Of a DNA stretch of 64,000 nucleotides, positions 19,164 through 27,794 are shown piece after piece. The DNA lies in contig NZ_BLPG01000001.1 in the NCBI RefSeq assembly GCF_011764445.1, positions 3,224,001 through 3,288,000 of the forward strand, read 5' to 3'. Each line of letters begins with the position of its first letter. Position 1 is the first letter of the stretch. Source of the stretch: Phytohabitans rumicis (lineage in GTDB: Bacteria; Actinomycetota; Actinomycetes; Mycobacteriales; Micromonosporaceae). The notes under the pieces are model-generated. The model was given only the letters and a program-made list of their open reading frames with translations, was not told the DNA's origin and ran no database searches. The position numbers and the translations under genes were made by a program.

Positions 19164-20249
19164 TTAGCGGGACAGCGTGGTTTCGCCGGCCAGGCGGGCC
19201 TGGCGGTCCGCCTCGGCCAGGGCGTCCAGGACGCCGTCGACATCGCCGGCCAGGACCAGATCCAAGTTGTACGCCGTGTAGCCGATCCGGTGGTCGGTGA
19301 TCCGGTTCTGCGGGAAGTTGTACGTCCGGATCCGCTCCGAGCGGTCGACGGTGCGCACCTGGGACCGCCGGGCGTCCGAGGCGGCCGCGTCGGCCTGCTC
19401 CTGGGCGGCCGCGAGCAGCCGGGCGCGCAGGATCCGCATCGCCTGCTCCCGGTTCTGCAGTTGGCTCTTCTCGTTCTGGCAGGACACCACGATGCCGGTG
19501 GGCAGGTGGGTGATCCGTACGGCCGAGTCGGTGGTGTTGACGGACTGGCCGCCGGGCCCGGACGAGCGAAACACGTCGATGCGCAGGTCGTTCGGGTCGA
19601 TCGAGACGTCGACGTCCTCGGCCTCGGGCAGGACCAGCACGCCGGCGGCGCTGGTGTGGATGCGCCCCTGCGACTCGGTGACGGGCACGCGCTGCACCCG
19701 GTGCACGCCGCCCTCCCACTTCAGCCGCGACCAGACGCCGTTGCCGCCCTCGGGTACGCCCTTCGTCTTGACCGCCAGCGAGACGTCCTTCACACCGCCG
19801 AGATCCGAGTCCTGGGCGTCGATCACCTCGGTGACCCAGCCGTGCCGCTCGGCGTAGCGGACGTACATGCGCAGCAGGTCGCCCGCGAAGAGCGCGGACT
19901 CCTCGCCGCCCTCGCCCGCCTTGATCTCGAGGATCACGTCCTTGGCGTCGTGCGGGTCGCGCGGGATGAGCAGCTCCGCCAGCCGCTCCTCCAGGCCGGG
20001 CAGCCTGGCCGCGATCGCCTCGGCCTCGGCGGCGAACGAGGCGTCCTCCGCAGCCAGCTCCCGGGCCGCCTCAAGGTCCGCGCGAGCCACCTCCAGCTCG
20101 CCGGCCGCCTTGTACAGCGGCGCCAGCGCGGCGAACCGCCGCCCGACCCGGCGCGCGGTGTTCTGGTCGGCGTGGATCGCCGGATCGGCGAGTCGCTTCT
20201 CCAGCTCCGCGTACTCGTCCAGCAGCGTCGTCAGGCGGTCGGTGCTCAT
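19164..20249 (-). CDS. prfA: Peptide chain release factor 1
   Basis: Recognises UAA/UAG and triggers peptide release. The stop-codon tripeptide region is [19 protein letters not shown] (PVT; PxT is the RF1 signature, as opposed to the SPF of RF2). The catalytic GGQ lies in [24 protein letters not shown]. The length of 361 is normal. It sits downstream of rpmE, with a hairpin between them, and is near prmC, whose product methylates the GGQ glutamine. The GGDEF gene separates prfA from prmC here. Confidence 0.97.
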   Translation of the reverse strand: MSTDRLTTLLDEYAELEKRLADPAIHADQNTARRVGRRFAALAPLYKAAGELEVARADLEAARELAAEDASFAAEAEAIAARLPGLEERLAELLIPRDPHDAKDVILEIKAGEGGEESALFAGDLLRMYVRYAERHGWVTEVIDAQDSDLGGVKDVSLAVKTKGVPEGGNGVWSRLKWEGGVHRVQRVPVTESQGRIHTSAAGVLVLPEAEDVDVSIDPNDLRIDVFRSSGPGGQSVNTTDSAVRITHLPTGIVVSCQNEKSQLQNREQAMRILRARLLAAAQEQADAAASDARRSQVRTVDRSERIRTYNFPQNRITDHRIGYTAYNLDLVLAGDVDGVLDALAEADRQARLAGETTLSR

Positions 20250-20280
20250 CGGCGTACCCCTTGGTCGAGGGAAGAATGCG

Positions 20281-20317
20281 AACGGCGCCCGCCCTCGGTC
20301 AAGCCGAGGGGGCGCCG
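20281..20317 (-). terminator. GC-rich hairpin between rpmE and prfA
   Basis: ACGGCGCCCGCCCTCGG and CCGAGGGGGCGCCGT pair around a TCAAG loop, with one mismatch and a one-base bulge. The hairpin lies 10 bases after the rpmE stop on the minus strand. It could partly terminate the rpmE transcript and so lower prfA relative to rpmE. There is no U-run. Confidence 0.5.
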
Positions 20318-20326
20318 TCGGGGTAG

Positions 20327-20551
20327 CTACTTGGCCTTCTTGGCCGCGGCCTTGGCGTACTTCTGCTGGAACTTGGCGACCCGGCCGGCGGTGTCGAGCA
20401 CGCGCTGCTTGCCCGTGTAGAACGGGTGGCAGGCGCTGCAGGTCTCGACGTGGATCACGCCGCTCTTCGCCGTGCTGCGGGTCGTAAAGGTGTTACCGCA
20501 GGAGCAGGTGACCTCGGTCACAACGTACTGCGGGTGGATGTCGGGCTTCAT
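20327..20551 (-). CDS. rpmE: 50S ribosomal protein L31, zinc-binding form
   Basis: The protein has 74 residues, starting [20 protein letters not shown]. The CxC near residue 16 and [13 protein letters not shown] near residue 36 supply the cysteines of the C+ (zinc-containing) type of L31. The C terminus is Lys/Ala-rich. ATG 20551 is preceded by AGGACCGAGG. A longer in-frame start at 20638 would add 29 residues without resemblance to L31 and was rejected. The rho-rpmE neighbourhood seen in other actinobacteria is interrupted here by four accessory genes. Confidence 0.96.
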   Translation of the reverse strand: MKPDIHPQYVVTEVTCSCGNTFTTRSTAKSGVIHVETCSACHPFYTGKQRVLDTAGRVAKFQQKYAKAAAKKAK

Positions 20552-20692
20552 TCGCCTCGGTCCTCTCGTAATTGGTCGCCGGGTCGCCGTCGGATCGTGG
20601 CGTGAACCGGAACCTTGGCCGATTGACCAGTGTGCCATGCCTGGCCAGTCGGTGGAACGCGGGGCACCATCGGCGCATTCCCGCGTGATCTT

Positions 20693-23215
20693 TCAATGCA
20701 ATGTCGCGGTGAAGGTGCGCCCGTAAGCGTGCCGAGTCGCGACCTCGATCCGGGTGCCGCCGGCGCATGGCCGGACCCGAACCGCCGGGTCCGCCGACAT
20801 GACCCGCATGGTACGGCCGCGGACGGTCAGCACGACGGTGTCGCGCTGCATGGTCGGATCGGACACGGCGACCGATGTCACACCGCCGGACGTGGTCCGC
20901 ACGATCACCGAGGCGGGCCCCTCGATGGCCAGTTGTCCGGCGTGGTGGAGCCCGGCGGCGAAGGCGTTGGCTCCGGTGAGGCCCAGCCCGCGGTGCTTGA
21001 CCGCCTGGACGCGGGTGGTATTGACCAGTACGTCCACCGGTCCGCCGGCGTAGGCTCTCAACTGCTGACCTGAGGCGTTGGGGACGATGGCGTACGCCAT
21101 GGCGGTGGGCGCCGCCCCGGCCGGCTGCTCGTACCCGACCGAGAACACGCGCTTCGACACCTGAACGTCTGGATTGGACAGTCGCACCACGCGCCGGCTG
21201 GCCGTCACCTCGTCGAGGGAGACCGTCGCCCGCTGGTGGTCGAGGAACACGTACCCCACCGACGTACCCAGCGTCGCGTTCGCGTAACGGAGCCACGCCA
21301 GCCGCGCGGTACCCGTGCCGGCCCACGCCGCACCGTCCCGCCGTGCCCCGCCCAGCACGACCTCGTCGGAGACCGCGGCGATCCGGCTGTCGACGGTCGT
21401 CGTCACCGCCCGGCCCGCGCCATCGCCCACGCCCGCGGCCAGCACGACGACCTCGTTGTCGAACATGAACCACGACTTGGTGGCCCCGGCGTTGCGATAG
21501 GCCACGAAGTCGTCCGGCAGGTCGCCGGCCTGCTTGGCCGCGTAGGCGAAGTCGTCGGACTGCACCAGGCCCGCCACGCCGTACGCACCGAGCACGGCGC
21601 CGCCGGAGAACGCATTGGTGCCGCGCGGGAAGTAGACGTACCTGTTCTGCGACTCGGACGACGAGGTGAACCCGAGCGCCGGGTTCTCGTACCACATGGT
21701 GCCGTAGAGCTGCGGGATGGTGCGCCGGCTCTCCACCGGGGCGGTCACGCCGGCCAGGCGGTAGGGCGAGACCGTGGTGTAGTGGTCGACGCCGTACGCC
21801 AGCGTCTGATCCTGTCCGGACAGGTACAGGTAATGCGCGCCGTCGCCCTGGAACCAGGGCATCAGGTTCTCGCCGTTCATGTACTCGTACTTGCTGATCC
21901 GGCTGGAACTGCGGGCGAGCGCGAAGGCGTACCCCGGGCGCCGGTGGACGTGCTTGTCCATGGCGTTGAACGCGACGCTGCGCTCGGCGGCGCTCAGGTC
22001 CTTGGCCACGGTCGAAGCGTCGGCGAGGACATCGGCGTACCGGACGATGCTGACCGGCGACACGAACGTCGTGGGGTTGATGGATGCCCGGGAGGACTGC
22101 CGCAGGTACTTGACGTATCCCCGCAGCGCCGTGGCGTCGGTGCCGCGGGCGTAGCCGGACAGGTCCACGACGGCCTCGATGACCTGCGCCACGTCGGCGT
22201 ACCCGGTGCCGGTCCGCGACACCGCGCGGCCCTTGACGATCTCCATCAGATAGCCCTCGAAGATGAGCGGCGCGAAGCCGTTGGCCACCCAGCCCTGCAC
22301 CACCCCCATCAGGTCGTCACCGTGCGCCACGCTCGTCCCGTCGAGGGTCTTGATGGTCTGCACCACGCGGGTCAGCAGTGCCTTGCCGTAGGACCCGGTG
22401 TACGCCACGGATGAATGTTGGATAAAGGATCCGTCGGCGTAGTACCCGTCCGTGACACCGTGTTGAAGGTTGTACGGGTCGACGGTGGCGAACACGGTCA
22501 ACTGGTCGGCGACCGCCTTGGCGACCCGGGCACCGTCGCCGAGGACCGCGCCCTGCAGGATCCGGTTGGCGGTGATGTCGGCGAGGTTCGCGCCGGTGTG
22601 GAAGCGCGAATTCAGGTCCACGTCCCCGTTGCTGCCGTTGCGCAGGTAGGCGTCCATCGAGGCGACATAGGTCGCCGCCAGGTCGGGCCGGTACGCGCCA
22701 AGCTCCGCGGCCAGCAGCACCAGCGTCCGGCTGACGTCGGTCGAGATGCCGATCTCCCAGTTGAACCAGTTGCCGTAGTACCCCTTCGCCTGGTCGCCGT
22801 AGTAGTTCCCGTGCATCCGGGCCAGGCCGTCGACGACCCGCCGTTGCACCACGGCATCGCCGTGCAGGGCCGAGCCCGGTACCCGGGTGGCCAGCGCGAT
22901 CTCGTAAAGGCTCTGCGACGTCCGTTTGAGGTTGGTGTCGCTGGTGCCCAGCGGCCAACCCGCGAACAGCTCGCCCGGACCGGCCTGGTCCATGGCGGTC
23001 AGCCAGGTCCGGGCCGTCGAGTCGATGGTGGCCAGCTTCGCGGCGACGTCGGGGTGGGCGCTGGACTCCGCCGTGCCGGCGAACATCGCCACCATGTTGT
23101 CCATCAGCGTGGCGAAATCCGCACTCACCGCGGCGGTCGCCGGCCGCGCCCCTACCGCTGCCAGCAACGCGGCCGCGGGAACGGTGGACAACACGGCACG
23201 ACGCGAAACCTGCAT
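20693..23215 (-). CDS. Polysaccharide lyase family 8 (hyaluronate/chondroitin/xanthan lyase type)
   Basis: Secreted lyase that cleaves uronic-acid-containing polysaccharides by beta-elimination. The N terminus is a twin-arginine signal (SRRAVLSTVPAAALLAAVGARPATA). The alpha/alpha-toroid shows GNWFNWEIGIS (the catalytic Asn and Trp region) and HGVTDGYYADGSFIQHSSVAYTGSYG, which carries the catalytic His and Tyr. The supersandwich and C-terminal beta domains follow (MNGENLMPWFQGDGAHYLYL...). At 840 residues it is normal for PL8. Which polymer is cut cannot be decided from sequence alone. It is divergent from the Pnkp-like gene, with 82 bases between. Confidence 0.93.
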   Translation of the reverse strand: MQVSRRAVLSTVPAAALLAAVGARPATAAVSADFATLMDNMVAMFAGTAESSAHPDVAAKLATIDSTARTWLTAMDQAGPGELFAGWPLGTSDTNLKRTSQSLYEIALATRVPGSALHGDAVVQRRVVDGLARMHGNYYGDQAKGYYGNWFNWEIGISTDVSRTLVLLAAELGAYRPDLAATYVASMDAYLRNGSNGDVDLNSRFHTGANLADITANRILQGAVLGDGARVAKAVADQLTVFATVDPYNLQHGVTDGYYADGSFIQHSSVAYTGSYGKALLTRVVQTIKTLDGTSVAHGDDLMGVVQGWVANGFAPLIFEGYLMEIVKGRAVSRTGTGYADVAQVIEAVVDLSGYARGTDATALRGYVKYLRQSSRASINPTTFVSPVSIVRYADVLADASTVAKDLSAAERSVAFNAMDKHVHRRPGYAFALARSSSRISKYEYMNGENLMPWFQGDGAHYLYLSGQDQTLAYGVDHYTTVSPYRLAGVTAPVESRRTIPQLYGTMWYENPALGFTSSSESQNRYVYFPRGTNAFSGGAVLGAYGVAGLVQSDDFAYAAKQAGDLPDDFVAYRNAGATKSWFMFDNEVVVLAAGVGDGAGRAVTTTVDSRIAAVSDEVVLGGARRDGAAWAGTGTARLAWLRYANATLGTSVGYVFLDHQRATVSLDEVTASRRVVRLSNPDVQVSKRVFSVGYEQPAGAAPTAMAYAIVPNASGQQLRAYAGGPVDVLVNTTRVQAVKHRGLGLTGANAFAAGLHHAGQLAIEGPASVIVRTTSGGVTSVAVSDPTMQRDTVVLTVRGRTMRVMSADPAVRVRPCAGGTRIEVATRHAYGRTFTATLH

Positions 23216-23297
23216 GACGTGAAAATACTTTGCAGTCGCCTCCGTGGCTAGGCACAAATTCTTCAGCCGGGGCACCCTCTGGCATCCTGGAGGTGAG

Positions 23298-24194
23298 ATG
23301 CCACGACTGATCATCACGCGCGGGCTGCCCGCGTCCGGCAAGACCACGTTCGCCCGCAAGCTGCAACCGGGCGTGGTCCGGGTCAACCGCGACGACCTGC
23401 GCCGGATGCTGCACGGCGACCGGCTCTACACCCAGTGGGCGGAGGGGCAGGTGACGGCCGTCCAGCGGGCCCAGGTCGAGACCCTGCTGCGGGCCCGCGC
23501 CGACGTGATCGTCGACGACACCAACCTGCGCACCAAGACGGTACGGGAGTGGGCCGAAATGGCCGCCCGCCTCGGCGCGACCTTCGAGGTGCACGACTTC
23601 ACCGACGTACCTGTGGACGAGTGTGTCCGGCGCGACGCCGACCGCCCGGAGAACGAGCGGGTCGGCGAGGCCGCGATCCGCCGGATGCACGACCACTTCC
23701 TGGCCGGGCGCACCCTCCCCCTGCCGGTGCCGCACGTCGAGCCCGCCGTCCAGGGCGCGGAGTACGTCCCGCCGCCCGGCGCCCCCAAGATCGTCCTGGT
23801 GGACATCGACGGCACCGTGGCGCTGATGGGCAAGCGCAGCCCGTACGACATGCGCCGGGTCGGCCAGGACGAGCCGCACCACGCGGTGATCGCCGCGGTG
23901 CGGGCGATGCACGCCGCCGGCCACGCCATCGTGTACTGCACCGGGCGCGACGAGTCGGCGCGGGCGGCTACCAAGGTGTGGCTCGACCGCCACGTCGGAG
24001 TGCCGTACGAGGCGCTCTACATGCGCGACCTCGACGACACCCGCCGGGACGCGGTGGTCAAGCACGACATCTTCGAACGCGAGATCCGCGATCGCTACCA
24101 CGTGGTCGGCGTCTTCGACGACCGGATGCAGGTGGTACGCATGTGGCGCGAGCTGGGCCTGACCGTCTTCCAGGTCGCCGAGGGCGACTTCTAG
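23298..24194 (+). CDS. T4-Pnkp-like polynucleotide 5'-kinase/3'-phosphatase
   Basis: Two fused activities that heal broken nucleic-acid ends. The N-terminal P-loop kinase has GLPASGKTT (9-17) and RDDLR (31-35), matching the Asp/Arg pair of T4 polynucleotide kinase. The C-terminal HAD phosphatase has VDIDGT (168-173), with the two catalytic aspartates, YCTGRDE and VFDDR. ATG 23298 follows GGAGGTGA. The order kinase then phosphatase is the T4 order. No RNA ligase is encoded nearby, so it is either a general repair enzyme or works with a distant ligase. It converges on the 1090-aa enzyme gene across repeat copy 5. Confidence 0.9.
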   Translation: MPRLIITRGLPASGKTTFARKLQPGVVRVNRDDLRRMLHGDRLYTQWAEGQVTAVQRAQVETLLRARADVIVDDTNLRTKTVREWAEMAARLGATFEVHDFTDVPVDECVRRDADRPENERVGEAAIRRMHDHFLAGRTLPLPVPHVEPAVQGAEYVPPPGAPKIVLVDIDGTVALMGKRSPYDMRRVGQDEPHHAVIAAVRAMHAAGHAIVYCTGRDESARAATKVWLDRHVGVPYEALYMRDLDDTRRDAVVKHDIFEREIRDRYHVVGVFDDRMQVVRMWRELGLTVFQVAEGDF

Positions 24195-24273
24195 CGCTCC
24201 CGCGGGCACCCCGCCCCGCCGCGCCCCGCCCCACCGCGCCGCCGCCGCGCCCCGCCGCGCCTCCGGCCCCGCG

Positions 24274-24374
24274 TCGATCAAGGACTTCTGCGTCGATCAA
24301 GGGCATATGGTCGCGCTTTGATCTCCGATCCACGACCGTTTGCCCTTGATCGACGAGGAAGCCCTTGATCGACG
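24274..24374 (+). repeat. Composite palindromic intergenic element, copy 5
   Basis: The outer half-site TCGATCAAGGACTTCTGCG is followed by GATCAAGGGCATATGGTCGC, the loop GCTTTGATCTCCGATCC, ACGACCGTTTGCCCTTGATC and the outer half-site GGAAGCCCTTGATCGACG. It is a full-length forward copy between two convergent genes. Very GC-rich low-complexity DNA lies to its left. Confidence 0.85.
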
Positions 24375-24439
24375 CGCGGCCCGACCACGCCGCAGGCGCG
24401 GCCCGACCACGCCACACGCGCGGCCCGACCACGCCGCGG
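24374..24439 (+). repeat. Three tandem 22-bp units
   Basis: GCGCGGCCCGACCACGCC plus four variable bases (GCAG, ACAC, GCGG) repeats three times immediately after repeat copy 5. It is non-coding and lies 18 bases before the stop of the minus-strand 1090-aa gene. No function can be assigned. Confidence 0.8.
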
Positions 24440-24456
24440 GCGCGGCGCTCGCGGGT

Positions 24457-27400
24457 TCAGGCAGCCAGGTTGACCACGTCCCGGGCTGTCACGCCGTTCA
24501 CCGTCACGGCCAGTTCCACTGCGCCGCTCGACCGCAACCCGACCAACTGCCCCGTCGACGGGTCGAACCACGCCACGTGCCACGGCCGCACGCCGGCCCG
24601 CGATCCGATGTGGACACCCGGCGACGCGGTCCAGTCGGCGCTGACCGGCGCGGCCACCGGCACCTCGCGACCGGCCTGCACCACGACAGCCGACACCTCG
24701 ACCGCGGAACCGCGCGGCGCGGTCGCGGGTGCGTCCAAGGCCAGCGAGTCCACGTGCGCCTGCGTCTCCGCCACGATGTCGCCGCGGGAGTCGACGCCGA
24801 AGTGCGTCCAGCCGGTGAACCCGCCCAGGTGCGGCGCGGTCGACGGGCCCTTGCCCGAGTTGCCGTTGATGACGTACGGCACACCGTCCACCCGGTCGGC
24901 GTTGAACGTGCCGACGTGGGCACCCACGAACATGGCGCCCTTGCCGCACTCCTGCTCGAAGTCGGCCAGCCACTGCTCCACCATGGCGGCCTCCTTGCGG
25001 TCGCCGAGTTGGCTGCCCTTGGCCGGCGTGGGGTCGCGCGGTGGGTGGTGTTCCAGCACGACGACGGTGTGGATCCGCCGGTCCGCGCGGGCCGAGTCCA
25101 GCGCCGAACGCAGCAGCTTCACCTGGTCGAACCCGCCACCGCGCAGCGTGCCGGTGGACGAGTTGAGGGTGACGAACCGGACTCCCTTGTGGTCGAACGT
25201 TCTAAAAGCCTCACCAAAGACGGCCTGGAAGTTCGACAGCGGTGCGCCCATGATCTCGTGGTTGCCGGGCACGTAGTAGTAGGGCAGTTCGCCGGCCAGT
25301 TCCTCGTCGAGGATCCGCTTCGCCAGCGCGAAGTCGGCCGTCGTCGCGGTGTCCACGAAGTCGCCGTTGATGACGAGGAAGTCCGGCTTGGCCGCCTTGA
25401 CCTCGCGCAGCGTACGCCGGGCCTGGGCGACCAGGTCGCTGTCCGGGGCCGCGGCCACGAACTGCGCGTCGGACATCACCGCGAAGCGCCACTTAGCACC
25501 GTCCACTGTGCCGTCCCGCAGCACGATCCGATCGGTCCGCGGCGAGGAAGGCGGCTGGGAAACCGTCGGCGGCACCTTCGCCACGATGTCGTCGATCACC
25601 ACCGCGCTCTTGTACTGGACGCTGGCGCGCGTCTCGGCGACGTAGAAGCGACGGATGCGCACCGGGTACTGGACGCCGGCCGGGACGGCCATCTCGACGT
25701 ACCGCCAGCCGGTCCAGGTGATCAGCGGGCCGCTCAGCACGTGCTGCTGGTTGAGCGCGTCGTGCAGGTGCAGGCGGGCCCATTCGCCGGTGCCGTTGCC
25801 GTAGATCCACATGCCGAACGCCTGCGGCTGCCCGGCCACCTCGATCCAGGCCGGCGGGTCGGCGTACGCGGCCCGGGTGCCGGTGGAGAGGCTGAAGTCG
25901 TACGACATCGAAAGGCCCGTGCCGGTGTGGCCGGGCGCGGGCGCCACCGACCCCGCCGCCCGGGCGTGGCTGAACTTCCAGCTCGCCGCGTCGTCGAACG
26001 TCGCCACCGGCACGTCCTCCAGGCCCACGGTCACCGGCAAAGCCACCGTGGACTGTCCGACCTGGACCGTGACGAGCCCGCCACCGACGTCCTTCTTGGC
26101 GCGTACGGCGAAGAATCCGTTGTCCGCCGGGGTGATCTCCAGCAGCGACGTGTCGTACGACAGGCGCACGTCGGCCGGCTCGATCGGCGCGCTGTTGCCG
26201 TCGCTGTCGTAGCCGACGACGCCAAACGAGCCCGCACCACCGGTGCCGTACCCGAGACGCTCCACTGTGGTGCCGATACGGTCGAGCGGGCCGAGGACGT
26301 CGAGGCGGATGCTGCCGGAGGCGCGTCCCCGGGAGGCGGTCACCGTGGCCGTGCCGGGCAGCAGCGCCCGGAAGACGCCGGCGCCGTCGACGTACCCGTG
26401 GGTGGCCCGCCAGGTGGGTGAGCCGGACGCCGGGCCGTACGTCTCGTCGTAGCCGGCCGCGGTGAGGCGGCGGGTGAGGCCCGGGAAGACGCGGTCCGGG
26501 TGGCCGCCGCGGACCGGATCGGTGCCGGGCGCGACCGCCGGGTCGGCGGCGGTCTCCACCCAGTAGCCGGCGAGCCGGCCGGAACCCGGGGCGGCGTAGA
26601 GCGCGAGACCGTTGGGCACCGGGCGCTCGGAGCCGTCGGACGGGCTGTTCTCGACCTGCACCTCGGCCTGGCCGGGCTCGCGGGCGAGCAGTGTGGACGA
26701 TCCGCCGCCGTCGAGGTTGAGCGCGTTGTGCGCACCGAGTTCGGCCATGAGCCGGCCCAGCTCGGTGAGCGTGACCCCGCGGCTGTCGGCCTGGCGACCG
26801 TCCACAGTGAGCAGGTACATCCGCCGCCCGTCGGCGGAGAAGCCCACGGCCGTACGGGGTTCGGGCGTGGCGTCGCCGATGTCCTGCGGTACGCCGTCCT
26901 TGACGAGCACCTGCCGGCCGCCGACGGCCGCGTTCAGGGTGCTCCCGTCCGACGCCTTCGGCGCGTACGCCACGTCGACCGGGTCGCCGGGCTGGAGCGT
27001 GGCCAGCGCGTCGGCGCCCTCCTCGCGGCCCAGCAGGACGGTGGTGCCGGCCGGAATGGGGCCGGTACCGGGCGCCGGGCCGACGGAGGTCACCACCCCG
27101 CCGGCGAGCACGACCTCGGTCACCCTGGCCGCACCCTCGACGGCGCGCTTGCGGTCGTAGGAGCCCCACAGCGCCGTGAACACCCCCACTCCCGAGGGCT
27201 GCACCATGTTGTTGAACTGGGTCAGCGCCAGCCGGTTTCCGCCCGGCAGCGCCGCCGCGCCGTCGAAGTGCACCTCCACCACGCGGCCCACGCCCGAGGC
27301 GGTGATGCCGACGGCGTTGTTGCGGCCCTGGATCGGCGACTGGACGAGCCGTCCACTCTGGATGCCGATGCCCTGCGCCGCGCCGGAGTTGTTGATGTCG

Positions 27401-27729
27401 AAGAAGTCGCCGTTGACCGCGGCCACCGCGCGGGCACGGTTGGCGGCGGCACGGAGCGGCTCGGTCTTGGCCACCTCGCCCGAGTTGACGTAGTCGACGC
27501 TCAGCTTGCCGGACAGGTCCGCGGTGAGCGCGTCGGCGCGCAGCCACCCGTCGGCGTGGTACCGGTCGAACGACGTCAGCTCCAGCCCCGGCGCGACCGG
27601 CCGGGTGCGCCGGTAGGTCTCGATGTCGTCAAAAGCATCAACCGCCGGAGCAGCCGCCGCCGGGGCAGCCACTGCCGGAGCAGGACCGACGAACGCCAGC
27701 AGCAACGCGAGAACGAGCACACGACGCAT
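24457..27729 (-). CDS. Secreted phosphodiester glycosidase (NAGPA)/metallophosphoesterase fusion
   Basis: An N-terminal signal peptide (LVLALLLAFVGPAPAVAAPA) indicates export. Residues of about 40-390 match the NAGPA-type phosphodiester glycosidase family (AAVNGDFFDINNSGAAQGIGIQSGRLVQSP and ALNLDGGGSSTLL). The middle is made of beta-sandwich segments. A calcineurin-like phosphoesterase follows from about residue 755, with FAVMSDAQFV, FLVINGDFVD, YYVPGNHEIMG and VVVLEHHPPRDP giving the metal ligands. A final small beta domain ends the protein. The likely role is removal of sugar-phosphodiester caps from polymers or glycolipids; the substrate is not known. It starts 65 bases downstream of the NOS gene on the same strand. 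Confidence 0.88.
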   Translation of the reverse strand: MRRVLVLALLLAFVGPAPAVAAPAAAAPAVDAFDDIETYRRTRPVAPGLELTSFDRYHADGWLRADALTADLSGKLSVDYVNSGEVAKTEPLRAAANRARAVAAVNGDFFDINNSGAAQGIGIQSGRLVQSPIQGRNNAVGITASGVGRVVEVHFDGAAALPGGNRLALTQFNNMVQPSGVGVFTALWGSYDRKRAVEGAARVTEVVLAGGVVTSVGPAPGTGPIPAGTTVLLGREEGADALATLQPGDPVDVAYAPKASDGSTLNAAVGGRQVLVKDGVPQDIGDATPEPRTAVGFSADGRRMYLLTVDGRQADSRGVTLTELGRLMAELGAHNALNLDGGGSSTLLAREPGQAEVQVENSPSDGSERPVPNGLALYAAPGSGRLAGYWVETAADPAVAPGTDPVRGGHPDRVFPGLTRRLTAAGYDETYGPASGSPTWRATHGYVDGAGVFRALLPGTATVTASRGRASGSIRLDVLGPLDRIGTTVERLGYGTGGAGSFGVVGYDSDGNSAPIEPADVRLSYDTSLLEITPADNGFFAVRAKKDVGGGLVTVQVGQSTVALPVTVGLEDVPVATFDDAASWKFSHARAAGSVAPAPGHTGTGLSMSYDFSLSTGTRAAYADPPAWIEVAGQPQAFGMWIYGNGTGEWARLHLHDALNQQHVLSGPLITWTGWRYVEMAVPAGVQYPVRIRRFYVAETRASVQYKSAVVIDDIVAKVPPTVSQPPSSPRTDRIVLRDGTVDGAKWRFAVMSDAQFVAAAPDSDLVAQARRTLREVKAAKPDFLVINGDFVDTATTADFALAKRILDEELAGELPYYYVPGNHEIMGAPLSNFQAVFGEAFRTFDHKGVRFVTLNSSTGTLRGGGFDQVKLLRSALDSARADRRIHTVVVLEHHPPRDPTPAKGSQLGDRKEAAMVEQWLADFEQECGKGAMFVGAHVGTFNADRVDGVPYVINGNSGKGPSTAPHLGGFTGWTHFGVDSRGDIVAETQAHVDSLALDAPATAPRGSAVEVSAVVVQAGREVPVAAPVSADWTASPGVHIGSRAGVRPWHVAWFDPSTGQLVGLRSSGAVELAVTVNGVTARDVVNLAA

Positions 27730-27794
27730 GCCGCGTAGTCAACCCGATGACGCATAGAACTTTCAATAGCTTCCGCATGACTTGAAGGAAAATT

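Noticed and set aside
24374-24439. Possible CRISPR array at the tandem 22-bp units
   Set aside because: Units are contiguous with no spacers and there are no cas genes; it is a simple tandem repeat.
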